Numbered from the stretch's first letter, positions 43,569-52,785 are shown. The stretch: 56,745 nucleotides of DNA from Pyrinomonadaceae bacterium (GCA_022843305.1 JALHNX010000009.1:1-56745); one strand, 5' to 3'. Notes: generated by a model not told the origin, from the sequence alone. Made by a program: numbers and translations.

Positions 43569-44021
43569 TTAGCGGAAGAAAATGTCAACATAATCGGTCA
43601 CGCCTTCGCACGGATTGTCCATTTCCATCAGCCGCCAGTATTTGCGCGAGCCGGTGATCTTGAACGTCATTTCGCCCGTTCGTTCGCAAGGCTCGCCGCC
43701 GTTGATGTGGCTGACCTGCGTGATGATCGTGCCGTCAAAAACAAAATTTTTCGCGTTGATTTCTGTAATCTTGCCGTTAATGCGGACAAAATCCGTGCCG
43801 CCGCGCTGTTTTTGTTCGCCTTTCAGATACAAAACGCCGCCGCGATTTGTCACATTTGCCGCGCCGAAATAATCCCAGCTGATCCATTGCAAAGAAAGTT
43901 TGTGTCTGCCGAGCAGCATTGTTCGCGCTTTCGCGTCGTTGACGACTGTTCTTTGCGCGAAAGCCGAAAAGCCGAAAATCGTGGTCGTTAAAAAGATTGC
44001 GAATAAAAATTTTTTAATCAT
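43569..44021 (-). CDS. Small exported protein of unknown function
   Basis: This 150-residue protein has a clean signal peptide (MIKKFLFAIFLTTTIFGFSAFAQ). The mature part is about 127 residues and looks beta-rich (WDYFGAANVTNRGGVLYLKG, FVRINGKITEINAKNFVFDG). It has two cysteines (GEPCERTGE and NPCEGV) that could form a disulfide. No family is recognised with confidence. It lies 28 nt from the end of the esterase gene on the same strand, with a heptamer-type hairpin after it, so it probably ends an operon. Confidence 0.7.
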   Translation of the reverse strand: MIKKFLFAIFLTTTIFGFSAFAQRTVVNDAKARTMLLGRHKLSLQWISWDYFGAANVTNRGGVLYLKGEQKQRGGTDFVRINGKITEINAKNFVFDGTIITQVSHINGGEPCERTGEMTFKITGSRKYWRLMEMDNPCEGVTDYVDIFFR

Positions 44022-44049
44022 AAATTCCTCCGCTTTCTAAGACGCAGGT

Positions 44050-44961
44050 TTATCGGATTATTGCTGTCCGCTTTTTCATTATTCTGTCGCTAAGTCTCAA
44101 AAATTCCTGCACTTGCGAATCCCAAAACACCCAATCGTGTCTGCCCGGAAGCTGGCGAAACTCGTGCGGGATTTTCTTTTCGACGAGCAGCGCGACAAAT
44201 TCACGATTGTTCTGAAAAAGAAAATCTTCCGTGCCGCAATCGAGATAGATAAACGGTAGAGTCTTTATTTTTTCGGGCGAAATTTCCCTCACGAGCTTGA
44301 AAATATCGTTTGAGTTGCGCGTTTCGCTGTCAACGCCGCCGAAGATCGCGTCAATTGATTTGCCAATCGCGCCGGAAGTTTTTTCGGTGAACGAAGCCGC
44401 GCCGAGCGCACCGCTGAACGAACCCGCGAGAAAGAATTTTTCGGAATATTTCAAACCGAATTTGAGCGAACCGTACCCGCCCATCGAAAGACCGGCAATC
44501 GCGCGGTTTTCGCGCATCGCAAGCGTGCGGAATTTGCCGTCAATTTCGGGAACTAGTTCCTGCACGATATAGCTTTCGTATTTATCGTTTGCCACGCTCG
44601 CGCTGTCTGAATACCAACCGTTATTGCCTTCGGGCGTAACGATGATGTAATTGTAATTTGCCGCGTATTCTTTGAGTTTCGTTCGATCCGCCCAATTGTC
44701 GAAATGTCCGGTCAAACCGTGCAGAAGATAGATCACCGGAAATCGTTCGGCTTTGTTCGCCTCGTAATTTTTCGGCAAAATAACGCGATACGGCATTTCA
44801 CGCGCCATCAATTTACTGTTTAACTTAAAATCCTGCGACGCAAGCGACGCTTGAACCGCCGGTTTGTTTTCGACCGTTTTTGTTTCCGGCGTTTGAGCGA
44901 ACGCGGAAACGGAAAGCGCGAAAAACAGGATCGCAAACGCGAAATGCCGTAATTGTTTCAT
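44050..44961 (-). CDS. Exported esterase of the EsterD/antigen-85 type
   Basis: This 303-residue alpha/beta hydrolase has a signal peptide ending near AFAQ. The nucleophile elbow is GLSMGG, preceded by VIYLLHGLTGHFDNW, a typical oxyanion region. The acid and histidine are probably in DCGTEDFLFQNN and GRHDWVFW. The family includes S-formylglutathione hydrolases, feruloyl esterases and mycolyl transferases; export points to an extracellular or periplasmic ester substrate. It lies 16 nt downstream of a zinc-finger gene, and a further small secreted protein follows. Confidence 0.87.
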   Translation of the reverse strand: MKQLRHFAFAILFFALSVSAFAQTPETKTVENKPAVQASLASQDFKLNSKLMAREMPYRVILPKNYEANKAERFPVIYLLHGLTGHFDNWADRTKLKEYAANYNYIIVTPEGNNGWYSDSASVANDKYESYIVQELVPEIDGKFRTLAMRENRAIAGLSMGGYGSLKFGLKYSEKFFLAGSFSGALGAASFTEKTSGAIGKSIDAIFGGVDSETRNSNDIFKLVREISPEKIKTLPFIYLDCGTEDFLFQNNREFVALLVEKKIPHEFRQLPGRHDWVFWDSQVQEFLRLSDRIMKKRTAIIR

Positions 44962-44977
44962 TGATTTTTCTCCCTGA

Positions 44978-45262
44978 TTATCCGAAAATTTTTCCGAACC
45001 AGCCGCCCGAATCTTTTTCCGACACCTGTGCGAGTTCGCCCGCGTCGAGCCAAACGCCGTTGCATTTATCGCAAACGTCTATCTTGATGCCTTCAAAATC
45101 GGCTTCGTGCAGCGTGCCGTCGCATTTCGGGCATTGTAAATGAAGATTCGTCGTTTCTTCGGAATTGACCTTCGCCTTCATTTTTTCCAGCAGTTCCTGT
45201 TCCTTACGGCGAAAATATTCGTTTTCCAAAGCTCTTCCGCGGTCGTCTAATTCAATCGGCAT
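44978..45262 (-). CDS. TFIIB-type zinc-finger protein (paralogue 1)
   Basis: This 94-residue protein has a basic, helical N-terminus (RALENEYFRRKEQELLEKM) and a zinc-finger of the zf-TFIIB type (CPKC ... CDKCNGVWLD). It ends GGWFGKIFG. This domain family is widespread in bacteria, of unknown function, and probably binds zinc. It is a clear paralogue of the next gene. It lies directly upstream of the esterase gene. The two zinc-finger genes probably form an operon with it. Confidence 0.82.
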   Translation of the reverse strand: MPIELDDRGRALENEYFRRKEQELLEKMKAKVNSEETTNLHLQCPKCDGTLHEADFEGIKIDVCDKCNGVWLDAGELAQVSEKDSGGWFGKIFG

Positions 45263-45374
45263 AAAATTATTTCTCTCCTTAAGTTTTGATAAAATTTAAA
45301 TTTTTACGGAATCCGACCCGGCGGTCAAAAACCGTCTTTGAGAATAGATCAATGGTCTTTTTTACGGACAGTTT

Positions 45375-45668
45375 TTATCCAAACCAACGCCCGAACCAGC
45401 TTCCGTGGTGCTGTTCGTGATGCGCGATCTGCTCCAGTTCCTCGACATCGAGCCAAACGCCGTGACAGTTGTTGCAGACTTCGATCACGATGTTCTCGAA
45501 TGTCGATTCGACAAGTTTGCCGTGGCATTTCGGACATTCGAGCTTTGAAGCCTCCGCCTTTTCGGCTTCGAGCTTTTCCTTTAGTTTTTGGACAAGTTTT
45601 CTTTCCTGCCGTAGAAAATACTCGTTTTCAAGCGCGTGCGCGCGGTCTTCCAATGTAATTTGCGACAT
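45375..45668 (-). CDS. TFIIB-type zinc-finger protein (paralogue 2)
   Basis: This 97-residue protein closely resembles the downstream paralogue: HALENEYFLRQERKLVQKL, then CPKC ... CNNCHGVWLD, ending HGSWFGRWFG. A His-rich stretch (HHEQHHG) before the end could add metal ligands. The function is unknown. The two genes are in tandem with 112 nt between them, so local duplication is the likely origin. A long GTAAAAA heptamer array precedes it. Confidence 0.82.
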   Translation of the reverse strand: MSQITLEDRAHALENEYFLRQERKLVQKLKEKLEAEKAEASKLECPKCHGKLVESTFENIVIEVCNNCHGVWLDVEELEQIAHHEQHHGSWFGRWFG

Positions 45669-45714
45669 AAGATTCTCCTTTTTGAAAGATATTCTCTATG
45701 TCAAAATTAGCAAA

Positions 45715-45874
45715 GTAAAAAGTAAAAAGTAAAAAGTAAAAAGTAAAAAGTAAAAAGTAAAAGTAAAAGTAAAAAGGTAAAAGTAAAAAGTAAGAAGTTA
45801 TTTTGATTTAGTTAAACTCTTTAAGTAAAACGAAAACTTGTCTATATTTTTACTTTTTACTTTTACCTTCTACC
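45715..45874. repeat. Long GTAAAAA heptamer array with inverted partner
   Basis: About ten GTAAAAA-type heptamers run from 45715 to 45795. The complementary TTTTTAC/TTTTAC units lie at 45847-45868. The right arm reaches into the last codons of the DUF2270 gene. This is the longest array of the class in the window. Confidence 0.8.
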
Positions 45875-46799
45875 CTTCGGTTTTGTGAATCGAACGGACG
45901 CGCTGACGCGCTTTTTTGGCGCGGCGGATGGTGTTTCGTTTTTTAAGACTCGTTTCCGCCCAATCGGAAACCTGGCGCAGCGGATGCCATTCAAAATCTT
46001 CGAGCGGCTGAACTTCGCTCGAAGCGTCTTTTAAGCGCAAAGTGCCGAAAGCGATTAAAAATATCGCGGCATTGAAAAGAAATCCGACCAGCACAACCAT
46101 CCAGCCCGGAGCCAGACCGACCGCCGCGCGCATCAGAAAAATATCGGTCGGCGTGTAATTTGAAGCACTCGTGATGATCGGCGACGGGTGAATATAAACT
46201 TTCAGTGTCCAGCTCAGAGCCAACAGCACAAAAATCCACAGATAATTGCTCCGCAGCCTTCTGCCAAGCGCTTCCCAGATGCTGATCGTAAAATGCGGGT
46301 TAACCAAATCCGCCGAAATATGATCCGCCCATTCTTTATCGGGCGGAATCGTGCGCTGCGAAAGCATCGGCGCGAAATAACCGGTTTCAAGAACCCGCAC
46401 ACGGTTTGCCCAAACCTCGTAATAACGATAACGCCGCGCTTCCATAAAGAGAAAAATGGTCACGAGAATCGAATTTATCGGAATCGCAAAATGCGGATTG
46501 TCGGGTGAACTGAAGACAAACGAAAGCGTCGCGCCCGCCGTGATGACCGCCCAGTTCGTCGTCGCGTCGAGCCGTCCGCGCCAAACATTCGACCGCTGAA
46601 TCTCGCCGCGGTAAAAATGCACCATTGCCGTATTGAATTCCGAAGGCGAGAGTTTTTGGGCAATCGTGATCGGCGTGGATTTCGGTTTCTGGCTTCGTGC
46701 GCGAACTTCTTCGGCAAGCGATTGAAAGGAGGCTGGCAATCGGCTGATGTGTATGTCTTCGTCGGCATTGAAATTATCAATCCGAACTTCGTCTTTCAT
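45870..46799 (-). CDS. DUF2270 family membrane protein
   Basis: This 309-residue protein matches the DUF2270 pattern: MVHFYRGEIQRSNVWRGRLD, TTNWAVITAGA and EARRYRYYEVWANRVR. Two hydrophobic segments follow the Asp-Thr-Thr-Asn-Trp region and two more lie in the second half. The N-terminal 60 residues are hydrophilic and the C-terminus is strongly basic. The role of DUF2270 proteins is unknown. It is transcribed away from tadA, and its 3' end overlaps the heptamer array. Confidence 0.82.
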   Translation of the reverse strand: MKDEVRIDNFNADEDIHISRLPASFQSLAEEVRARSQKPKSTPITIAQKLSPSEFNTAMVHFYRGEIQRSNVWRGRLDATTNWAVITAGATLSFVFSSPDNPHFAIPINSILVTIFLFMEARRYRYYEVWANRVRVLETGYFAPMLSQRTIPPDKEWADHISADLVNPHFTISIWEALGRRLRSNYLWIFVLLALSWTLKVYIHPSPIITSASNYTPTDIFLMRAAVGLAPGWMVVLVGFLFNAAIFLIAFGTLRLKDASSEVQPLEDFEWHPLRQVSDWAETSLKKRNTIRRAKKARQRVRSIHKTEG

Positions 46800-46946
46800 A
46801 GCTTTTTCGGGAATAAATTCACAATACTTGAACCCCTTGTTCTGCCATTTTAGATTTAATCACTTTCGCGGGGCGGTTGCAAGAATTTAATGAAAATCTC
46901 AAGCTCTGATTTTTATTTAGCTTCCGGCTTCGCTAAACTTTTTTAA

Positions 46947-47003
46947 GGTAGCGCGGACTTCAGTCTGCGCATCAACTTTGCGCAGGCTGAAGTCCGCGCT
47001 GCC
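46947..47003. repeat. GCGCGGACTTCAG inverted repeat next to the tadA start
   Basis: 24-bp arms (46947-46970 and 46980-47003) starting GGTAGCGCGGACTTCAG differ at only two positions and enclose a 9-nt loop. The right arm ends 9 nt before the tadA ATG, so the hairpin would cover or replace the normal ribosome-binding region. Confidence 0.8.
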
Positions 47004-47012
47004 TTTTTAAAG

Positions 47013-47510
47013 ATGTCTGAAAGAACCGACGAATTTTGGATGCGCGAAGCGATCAAAGCCGCGCAAAAAGCCGAAACTTTTGACGAAGTTCCGATTGGCG
47101 CGTGTTTGATTGACAATGAAGGCAAACTGTTGGCGGTCGCCGGAAACAGAACAATCACCGATAACGACCCGACTGCGCACGCCGAAATTCTGGTTTTGCG
47201 CGAAGCCGCCGCCAAAATCGAAAATTATCGTCTGGTTAACACGACCATTTACACAACCGTCGAACCCTGCGCGATGTGCGCCGGCGCACTCGTCAATGCG
47301 CGTGTCAAAAGATTGGTTTACGGCACAAAGGATGAAAGATTCGGTGCGGTCGAAACAGTTTTCAGAATCTGCGACAGCGAATTGCTGAACCATCGGCTCG
47401 AAATCGTCCCGGGAATTTTGGCGGAAGATTGCCGCCAACTTATGCAGGATTTTTTCCGCCGAAAGCGCGAATTTCAAAAATCGAAGAACTTAATTGATAA
47501 TGCGACTTGA
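47013..47510 (+). CDS. tadA: tRNA-specific adenosine deaminase
   Basis: This 165-residue zinc deaminase converts A34 to inosine in tRNA-Arg(ACG), which permits wobble decoding. It shows the HAE motif (TAHAEILVLREAA) with the catalytic glutamate and the second zinc motif PCAMCAGALV. Length and start are typical (MSERTDEFWMREAIKAAQKA). The tRNA-Ser promoter overlaps its last codons. A strong inverted repeat lies immediately upstream and no canonical ribosome site is visible, so translation may be weak or structure-dependent. Confidence 0.93.
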   Translation: MSERTDEFWMREAIKAAQKAETFDEVPIGACLIDNEGKLLAVAGNRTITDNDPTAHAEILVLREAAAKIENYRLVNTTIYTTVEPCAMCAGALVNARVKRLVYGTKDERFGAVETVFRICDSELLNHRLEIVPGILAEDCRQLMQDFFRRKREFQKSKNLIDNAT

Positions 47511-47536
47511 AATTTTCAGCGTCAGACACTTAAAAT
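47507..47536 (+). promoter_or_regulatory. Probable promoter of tRNA-Ser(CGA)
   Basis: TTGAAA is followed after 18 nt by TAAAAT. Transcription would start near 47543, about ten nt before the tRNA. The -35 overlaps the stop codon of tadA. Confidence 0.6.
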
Positions 47537-47553
47537 AGAAAATTCGCCCGTGC

Positions 47554-47643
<90 letters not shown>

Positions 47644-47744
47644 TTTTTATTTCACCGAAATTGATATTTGAAAAGCAATAATGGATTTCTTTTCCACGCG
47701 AATGCCCTCAGTTTTTTAACCTAAATCAAAAGGAGATTTTCTTT

Positions 47745-48482
47745 ATGCCACTGGTAAAAAGATTGGCTTCCGAATTCGTCGGAACGCTTTGGTTGGTTTT
47801 GGGTGGATGCGGCAGCGCTGTTTTTGCGGCGGCTTTTCCAGAACTCGGTATTGGTTTTGCAGGCGTTTCGCTTGCTTTCGGATTGACTGTTCTGACGATG
47901 GCGTATGCCGTCGGGCATATTTCGGGCGGTCATTTCAATCCGGCGGTGACGCTCGGACTGTGGGCTGGAAAGAGATTTCCCGCGAACGAAATCCTGCCCT
48001 ACGTCGCGGCACAGCTTGTCGGGGCGGTCGCGGGCGCGGCAATTATTTATGTGATCGCGAGCGGCAAAACCGGCTTTGCCATCAACGCGACAAAAGCAGG
48101 CGCGTTCGCCACTAACGGATTCGATGCTTTTTCGCCCGGCGGATATTCGATGAGCGCCGCCTTAGTCGCTGAAATAGTTTTGACTTTTGCGTTTCTGGTA
48201 ATCATTTTGGGTTCGACACATAAACGTGCGCCCGTCGGTTTTGCGCCGATTGCGATCGGACTCGGATTAACCTTGATTCATCTGATTTCGATTCCGATTA
48301 CCAATACATCGGTTAATCCGGCACGAAGCGCCGGCGTTGCCGTTTTTGTCGGCGGCACACCGCTGATACAGCTTTGGCTGTTTTGGATAGCTCCGATTAT
48401 CGGGGCAATTGGTGCCGGATTTTTCTATGCGTGGCTTTCGAGTGAACGAGAAGACAAGCCGCCGATTGTTGGTGAAGAATAG
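47745..48482 (+). CDS. aqpZ: Aquaporin of the MIP family
   Basis: This 245-residue membrane channel conducts water. Both NPA-type loops are present: [11 protein letters not shown] and [10 protein letters not shown]. It starts [20 protein letters not shown], as in AqpZ proteins. The Arg after the second NPA belongs to the selectivity filter. A ribosome site AAAGGAG precedes the ATG. It stands between two tRNA-Ser genes. Confidence 0.93.
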   Translation: MPLVKRLASEFVGTLWLVLGGCGSAVFAAAFPELGIGFAGVSLAFGLTVLTMAYAVGHISGGHFNPAVTLGLWAGKRFPANEILPYVAAQLVGAVAGAAIIYVIASGKTGFAINATKAGAFATNGFDAFSPGGYSMSAALVAEIVLTFAFLVIILGSTHKRAPVGFAPIAIGLGLTLIHLISIPITNTSVNPARSAGVAVFVGGTPLIQLWLFWIAPIIGAIGAGFFYAWLSSEREDKPPIVGEE

Positions 48483-48505
48483 TTTTTTGTTTGTCAATTT
48501 TTTTA

Positions 48506-48595
48506 GGAAAGGTGCAAGAGCGGTTGAATTGGCAGCATTGGAAATGCTGTGAGCCTTAACGGGTTCCGTGGGTTCGAATCCCACCCTTTCCGCCA
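48506..48595 (+). tRNA. tRNA-Ser (anticodon GGA)
   Basis: A 90-nt class II tRNA. Acceptor GGAAAGG/CCTTTCC, discriminator G and encoded CCA. The anticodon stem CAGCA/TGCTG holds loop TTGGAAA (48538-48544), giving GGA, which reads UCC and UCU. It shares the T arm and much of the D arm with the tRNA-Ser(CGA) about 0.9 kb upstream. Confidence 0.95.
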
Positions 48596-48604
48596 CAATT
48601 AAAA

Positions 48605-48663
48605 TTATGAATTAGGAATGATGAATTCTGAATTTATTTTTATTCCGCATTCATAATTCATAG
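48605..48663. repeat. Heptamer hairpin with ATGAATT-type units
   Basis: ATGAATT, AGGAATG, ATGAATT, CTGAATT follow one another (48607-48634) with period 7. Complementary ATTCATAATTCATAG lies at 48649-48663. It fills the gap between tRNA-Ser(GGA) and the SRP RNA. Confidence 0.65.
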
Positions 48664-48672
48664 TTTTCTTAT

Positions 48673-48772
48673 GGCTTCAGGCTCCGCACAAGGTTTGAGT
48701 TGTGAACTCCGCTAGATCGGGAACGAAGCAACGGCAGCAATTTCAGCCTGTGTTGCGGTTAAGTCTGAAGCC
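48673..48772 (+). ncRNA. ffs: Signal recognition particle RNA (small bacterial type)
   Basis: A 100-nt hairpin closed by GGCTTCAG (48673-48680) and CTGAAGCC (48765-48772). The conserved domain IV is present: GAACTCCGCTAGATC, a GGAA tetraloop closed by UCG/CGA, then GAAGCAACGGCAGC. This is the Ffh-binding part that directs membrane-protein ribosomes to FtsY. A strong terminator follows. Confidence 0.9.
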
Positions 48773-48786
48773 TCCAGTTTTAGAAG

Positions 48787-48824
48787 AAAAAGTCAAAGAG
48801 ATGAAAATTTCTTTGACTTTTTTT
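48787..48824 (+). terminator. Intrinsic terminator of the SRP RNA gene
   Basis: AAAAAGTCAAAG (48787-48798) pairs with CTTTGACTTTTT (48811-48822), and the T-run continues to 48824. The loop is 12 nt. Confidence 0.85.
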
Positions 48825-48923
48825 AGGGCTTATTCAAAGTAACTGATAATCGTCATTATGTTATTTTGCGCAGTTATGGCATTGATTTATGATGCTTAGT
48901 AATTTTGATTTTTACGAAGTTCG

Positions 48924-49592
48924 TCAGAAATTCATTCTTCGCATCAACTCGATAAAACGCGGTTCGTTGCGGAGATTGTTCCATTTCGGCTCGACTTTCA
49001 GAAACACCATTTTCGGGTCGCGCTGTTCAAAGGCTTTTTCCAGCCATTCGAGCGATTTGTCAGTTTCACCAAGCCCGTTATAAATCATTGCTAAATGATT
49101 CGGCGGAACGAAACGAGTCCCCGATAGTTTAAGTAATTCGTTGAGCAAGATTCGCACTTCGTCATTTCTCCCCAATTTCGCCAGGGCGTAGCTTTCATAC
49201 GCGACTGAGATAGTTTGAGCGGGCGAAAGTTCCCGCGCTTTTCTGGCTTCGGCGACTGCTTCCTCAAACATTCCCTTTTCAGTGTAAACACTCGCGGCAA
49301 ATAAATGCGGCATCCAGAAATCAGGTGCGAGTTCAAACGTTTTTCGTAATCTGTCCAACGCTTCGTCGGTTTGTCCGGCGTGCAGCAAAAATTGTCCTTC
49401 GAGCGCGCCTGCGAATGGAAAAAGCGGGTCGAGTTCGCGGGCGCGTTTGATTTCGGCGAGTGCTTCGGCATGCCGTCCTGTGTTGGAAAGCAAATGCGCG
49501 TAAAAGATATGAACATTCGCCTCGTTCGGATTTAGTTCCAGAGCGCGTTTGAATTGATTTTCGGCTTCGTTCCAATCGTCTTTTTCGTCCAA
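48924..49592 (-). pseudogene. 5'-truncated TPR fragment of a duplicated kinase gene
   Basis: This 222-codon frame consists only of TPR repeats. It aligns closely with the last 250 residues of the kinase at 50192, down to the shared end (VFLKVEPKWNNLRNEPRFIE versus AFLKVEPKWNNLRSEPRFVS). The kinase, membrane and TolB-like parts are missing and the only start is a TTG without a ribosome site. It is best read as the tail of a decayed duplicate. Expression as a free TPR protein cannot be excluded. Confidence 0.7.
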
Positions 49593-49655
49593 TTTTTGTT
49601 GACATCTTTAACCCACTTGCCGCTCTTCACATTCGGTATATCTTTGCACTTTCTT

Positions 49656-50141
49656 TCAAAATTTGTCGTTTTTGTTGTTTGCCAAACTGCGAATGACCAG
49701 AAACATCATCCAGATCATAATCGCGGCACAGACAACATTCATTGACGTGCGTAACCAGACTGACTCTATCAGTTTTTGAATTAATTCAGGATTTTTGCCT
49801 TTGTCCAATTCAAATTGAATCGGAAGCTGAACGGCAAAGGTCGAAATCCACGCGACAATTTGGCAAAGCAGGAAAATACAGACGTGCCAAGCGCGGATCG
49901 CCTTCGGGCGCAGCCACAAAAGCAGGACGGAAAAGACAAACCGCAAAATTAACGGGACGACTAAAAGGGCGACGATCCGCGGCGAAAAGACTTGGCGGAA
50001 AGCGACGAATTCGTTTTCGCCGACGGCGACGAACGTCGGGTAAATAACATAATTGTCGATCACGCCCGCGCCGAGAGTGTAAAGCGTCAAAACAAACGTG
50101 ATGATGAAAACTCCATACGTTTTGAAAATCGAATCTTTCAT
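49656..50141 (-). CDS. Four-helix membrane protein of unknown function
   Basis: The chosen ATG gives about 161 residues starting MKDSIFKTYGVFIITFVLTL; a start 30 nt earlier is possible. Four hydrophobic segments are visible: FIITFVLTLYTLGAG, IVALLVVPLILRFVFSVLLL, VCIFLLCQIVAWISTFAV and VVCAAIMIWMMFLVI. No family is recognised. It lies between the kinase gene and the decayed TPR duplicate, so it may be a bystander of that duplication or a new gene inserted into it. Confidence 0.65.
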   Translation of the reverse strand: MKDSIFKTYGVFIITFVLTLYTLGAGVIDNYVIYPTFVAVGENEFVAFRQVFSPRIVALLVVPLILRFVFSVLLLWLRPKAIRAWHVCIFLLCQIVAWISTFAVQLPIQFELDKGKNPELIQKLIESVWLRTSMNVVCAAIMIWMMFLVIRSLANNKNDKF

Positions 50142-50191
50142 TATTTTTCTAAAACATTGGAGCGCAAACAAAACGCTTCTCGCTCCCGTCT

Positions 50192-52777
50192 TTATTCAAA
50201 ATTCATTCGTTTGAGCAGAGAAACAAAACGCGGCTCGCTGCGGAGATTGTTCCATTTCGGCTCGACTTTCAAGAAAGCCATTCTTATGTCGCGTTTCTCA
50301 AACCCGCGCTCCAGCCACGCGAAAGTTTGATCGCGCTCGTCTAACGCATTATAAATTAGCGCAATATGGTAAGGCGATAGATATCGCCCGGCGGATTCTT
50401 TTAACATTTCATCAAGCAGTTTCCTCGCTTCCGCTTGTTTGCCTGACTTCGCCAAAGCGTAACCGAGGAACGCGATCGGTCCGCTGCTGCCGCTGTTCAG
50501 TTCTCTAGCCCGGCGCGCTTCGGCGACGGCTTCAGCATACATTCCTTTTTCGATATAAACGCTGGCGGCAAACAAATGGGGAAGCGGGAAATTTGAGTCC
50601 ATTTCAGAAGTCTTCAGCAATTTAGCTAACGCTTCGTCCGATTGTCCGGCGTGAAACATGAACAGCCCTTCGAGCGAGCTGGCGACCAGAGAAAGCGGGT
50701 CGAGTTCTCCGGCGCGTTTCGCTTCGGCGAGCGATTCCTGGTGCCGTCCCGTTAGTGAGAGGATATAGGCGTAAAAAATATGCGCGTCGGCGTTATTCGG
50801 GTTAAGTTCTATGGCACGCTTGATTTCATTTTCGGCTGCCACCCAATCCCAGTCATACCAAAATATGATTGAGCTAAGCGAGCTGTGAGCTTCGGCTAAA
50901 CTGTCATCAATTTCAAGTGCCTTGTTTGTCGCCGCTCTCGCTTTTGGCATAAGTTCGGTTGCCGGAACCTCGCCGGAGAGCACAAACGAGCGATAGGCAT
51001 CCGAAATTCCGACGTGGGCGAGCGCGTAGTTCGGATCAATTTCAATCGCCTGCTGAAAATACGCCATACCCTTTTGGATTTCCGGCGGCGTTAATTTGAA
51101 AGTATGAAAACGCCCGCGCAGATAAAGCCGGTGAGCTTCGACATTATCGGTGTCGCGTTTGGCTAATTGCCGCTGCTCGGAATTGGTTAGTTTCACGCGC
51201 AGATTCGAGGCGACGGCTTGCGCGATTTCCGTCTGCGCGGCGATGATGTCGGCGTTCGTTTTGACATACTGACTGCCCCAAATCTGCGAATGGTCAGCGG
51301 CGTTAATCAACCGGACGTTGATGACGAATTTATCGCCGATTTGCCGGATGTCGCCCGTCACGAGCGTTTCCACGCCGAGCTGCGCGGCGATATTTTTGGT
51401 GTCGGTTTGATTGTCCTTAAAACGAAACGCAGAATTTCTCGACATTACTTTCAAGCCCGAAATCTGCGACAAATTGTTGATGACGCTCTCCGTAATTCCG
51501 TCCGACAAGTATTCGGCGTTCGGGTCGTTGCCGGCGTTGACGAATGGCAAAACGGCGACTGATTTTTTGCCGTCCGCGCTCGAAGCCGTTTTTCCCGAAT
51601 AAAAAAAATACCAGCCGAAACCGATTACGCCGACTAGCAAAGCGACAAGCGCGGCGTAAAGATAAGCGCGCGGCGGTGCGGCTGATCTTCGCGCGGGCAA
51701 AACGAACGCCGCCGGTCTTTTGTCGCCGGTCACATCGCGCAAGCGGTCCAAATCTTCAGCCATTTCCGCCATTTCCGCATAGCGTTCCTTCTTTTCTTTG
51801 GCGAGAGCGCGACTGACGATTTTTTCGAGTTGCGGCGGAATTTGGCGGCGGGTTTTTGACAGCGGCGCGGGTTCGCGTTCCAGAATAGCGGCGATGCGGT
51901 CGGATTTTGTTTGACCGGCAAACGGCAGTTTTCGCGCAATCATTTCATATAGAATTACGCCCAAACTCCAAACATCCGTCCGCGCGTCAATTTCCAATCC
52001 GCGAGCCTGTTCCGGCGACATATACGCGGCTGTCCCGATGACTTCGCCGACTTCGGTTTTGACCAACGCCTGATGCTCGTCTGACGGCAGATATTTCGCA
52101 ATTCCGAAATCGAGAATCTTCACCAGACCGTCGGGGCGCAACATTATATTTTCCGGCTTAATGTCGCGGTGAACTATCCCTGCGCCGTGCGCCGCCACGA
52201 GTGCCGACGCGGCTTGCAGAGCGATGTCGAGAGCCTCACCGATTGACAGTTTCTTCTCGCGCAAAACATCGCGCAGCGTCATCCCGTCAATAAATTCGGT
52301 AACGATAAAATCTCTGCCGCGCCATTCGCCGATTTCGTAAATCGTCACGATGTTCGGATGATTCAGCGCGGATGTCGCAAAGGCTTCCTGCCGGAAACGG
52401 CTGACGCGGTTTTCATCTTCGGTGATGTGCGCAGCGAGCAATTTGAGCGCGACCGGGCGATTCAGGCTCGTATCTTTCGCCAGATAAACTTCGCCCATTC
52501 CGCCCGCGCCGATTTGTTTGACAATTTCATAATGCCCGAAACTTTTTCCGGCTTCGAGAACCTTATTTTGTCGTATAAAGTCGGCGACTTCGTGCGCGGC
52601 GGGCTGCTGCATAAAACTTCCGGCATCATCGAGCGATTCGAGCAGAGATTCGACTTCGCGGCGCGTTTCTTCATCACCGGCGCAAACTTCATCGAGAAAA
52701 GCCGAGCGCTCTGCCGGCGCAATTTTCATCGCGTCGGAGAATATTCGTTTTGCTTTATTCCAGTTTTCGTTCGCCAT
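50192..52777 (-). CDS. Ser/Thr kinase with TolB-like and TPR domains
   Basis: This 861-residue protein has a helical N-terminus, an active-looking kinase (glycine loop GAGGMGEV at 90-97, Lys112, HRD 203-205, DFG 223-225), a transmembrane helix (about 370-393), a TolB-like domain (about 406-520) and TPR repeats (about 555-860). The second half matches the winged-helix protein at 17589 in layout, so the sensor module is shared between kinase and transcription-factor outputs. It begins 8 nt after the ECF sigma gene, which strongly suggests that the kinase regulates that sigma factor. Its tail was duplicated downstream. Confidence 0.92.
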   Translation of the reverse strand: MANENWNKAKRIFSDAMKIAPAERSAFLDEVCAGDEETRREVESLLESLDDAGSFMQQPAAHEVADFIRQNKVLEAGKSFGHYEIVKQIGAGGMGEVYLAKDTSLNRPVALKLLAAHITEDENRVSRFRQEAFATSALNHPNIVTIYEIGEWRGRDFIVTEFIDGMTLRDVLREKKLSIGEALDIALQAASALVAAHGAGIVHRDIKPENIMLRPDGLVKILDFGIAKYLPSDEHQALVKTEVGEVIGTAAYMSPEQARGLEIDARTDVWSLGVILYEMIARKLPFAGQTKSDRIAAILEREPAPLSKTRRQIPPQLEKIVSRALAKEKKERYAEMAEMAEDLDRLRDVTGDKRPAAFVLPARRSAAPPRAYLYAALVALLVGVIGFGWYFFYSGKTASSADGKKSVAVLPFVNAGNDPNAEYLSDGITESVINNLSQISGLKVMSRNSAFRFKDNQTDTKNIAAQLGVETLVTGDIRQIGDKFVINVRLINAADHSQIWGSQYVKTNADIIAAQTEIAQAVASNLRVKLTNSEQRQLAKRDTDNVEAHRLYLRGRFHTFKLTPPEIQKGMAYFQQAIEIDPNYALAHVGISDAYRSFVLSGEVPATELMPKARAATNKALEIDDSLAEAHSSLSSIIFWYDWDWVAAENEIKRAIELNPNNADAHIFYAYILSLTGRHQESLAEAKRAGELDPLSLVASSLEGLFMFHAGQSDEALAKLLKTSEMDSNFPLPHLFAASVYIEKGMYAEAVAEARRARELNSGSSGPIAFLGYALAKSGKQAEARKLLDEMLKESAGRYLSPYHIALIYNALDERDQTFAWLERGFEKRDIRMAFLKVEPKWNNLRSEPRFVSLLKRMNFE

Positions 52778-52785
52778 TATCTATG

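Noticed and set aside
45715..45795. Tandem GTAAAAA array considered as a CRISPR-like array
   Set aside because: The units are 7 nt with no spacers, and no cas gene is nearby.
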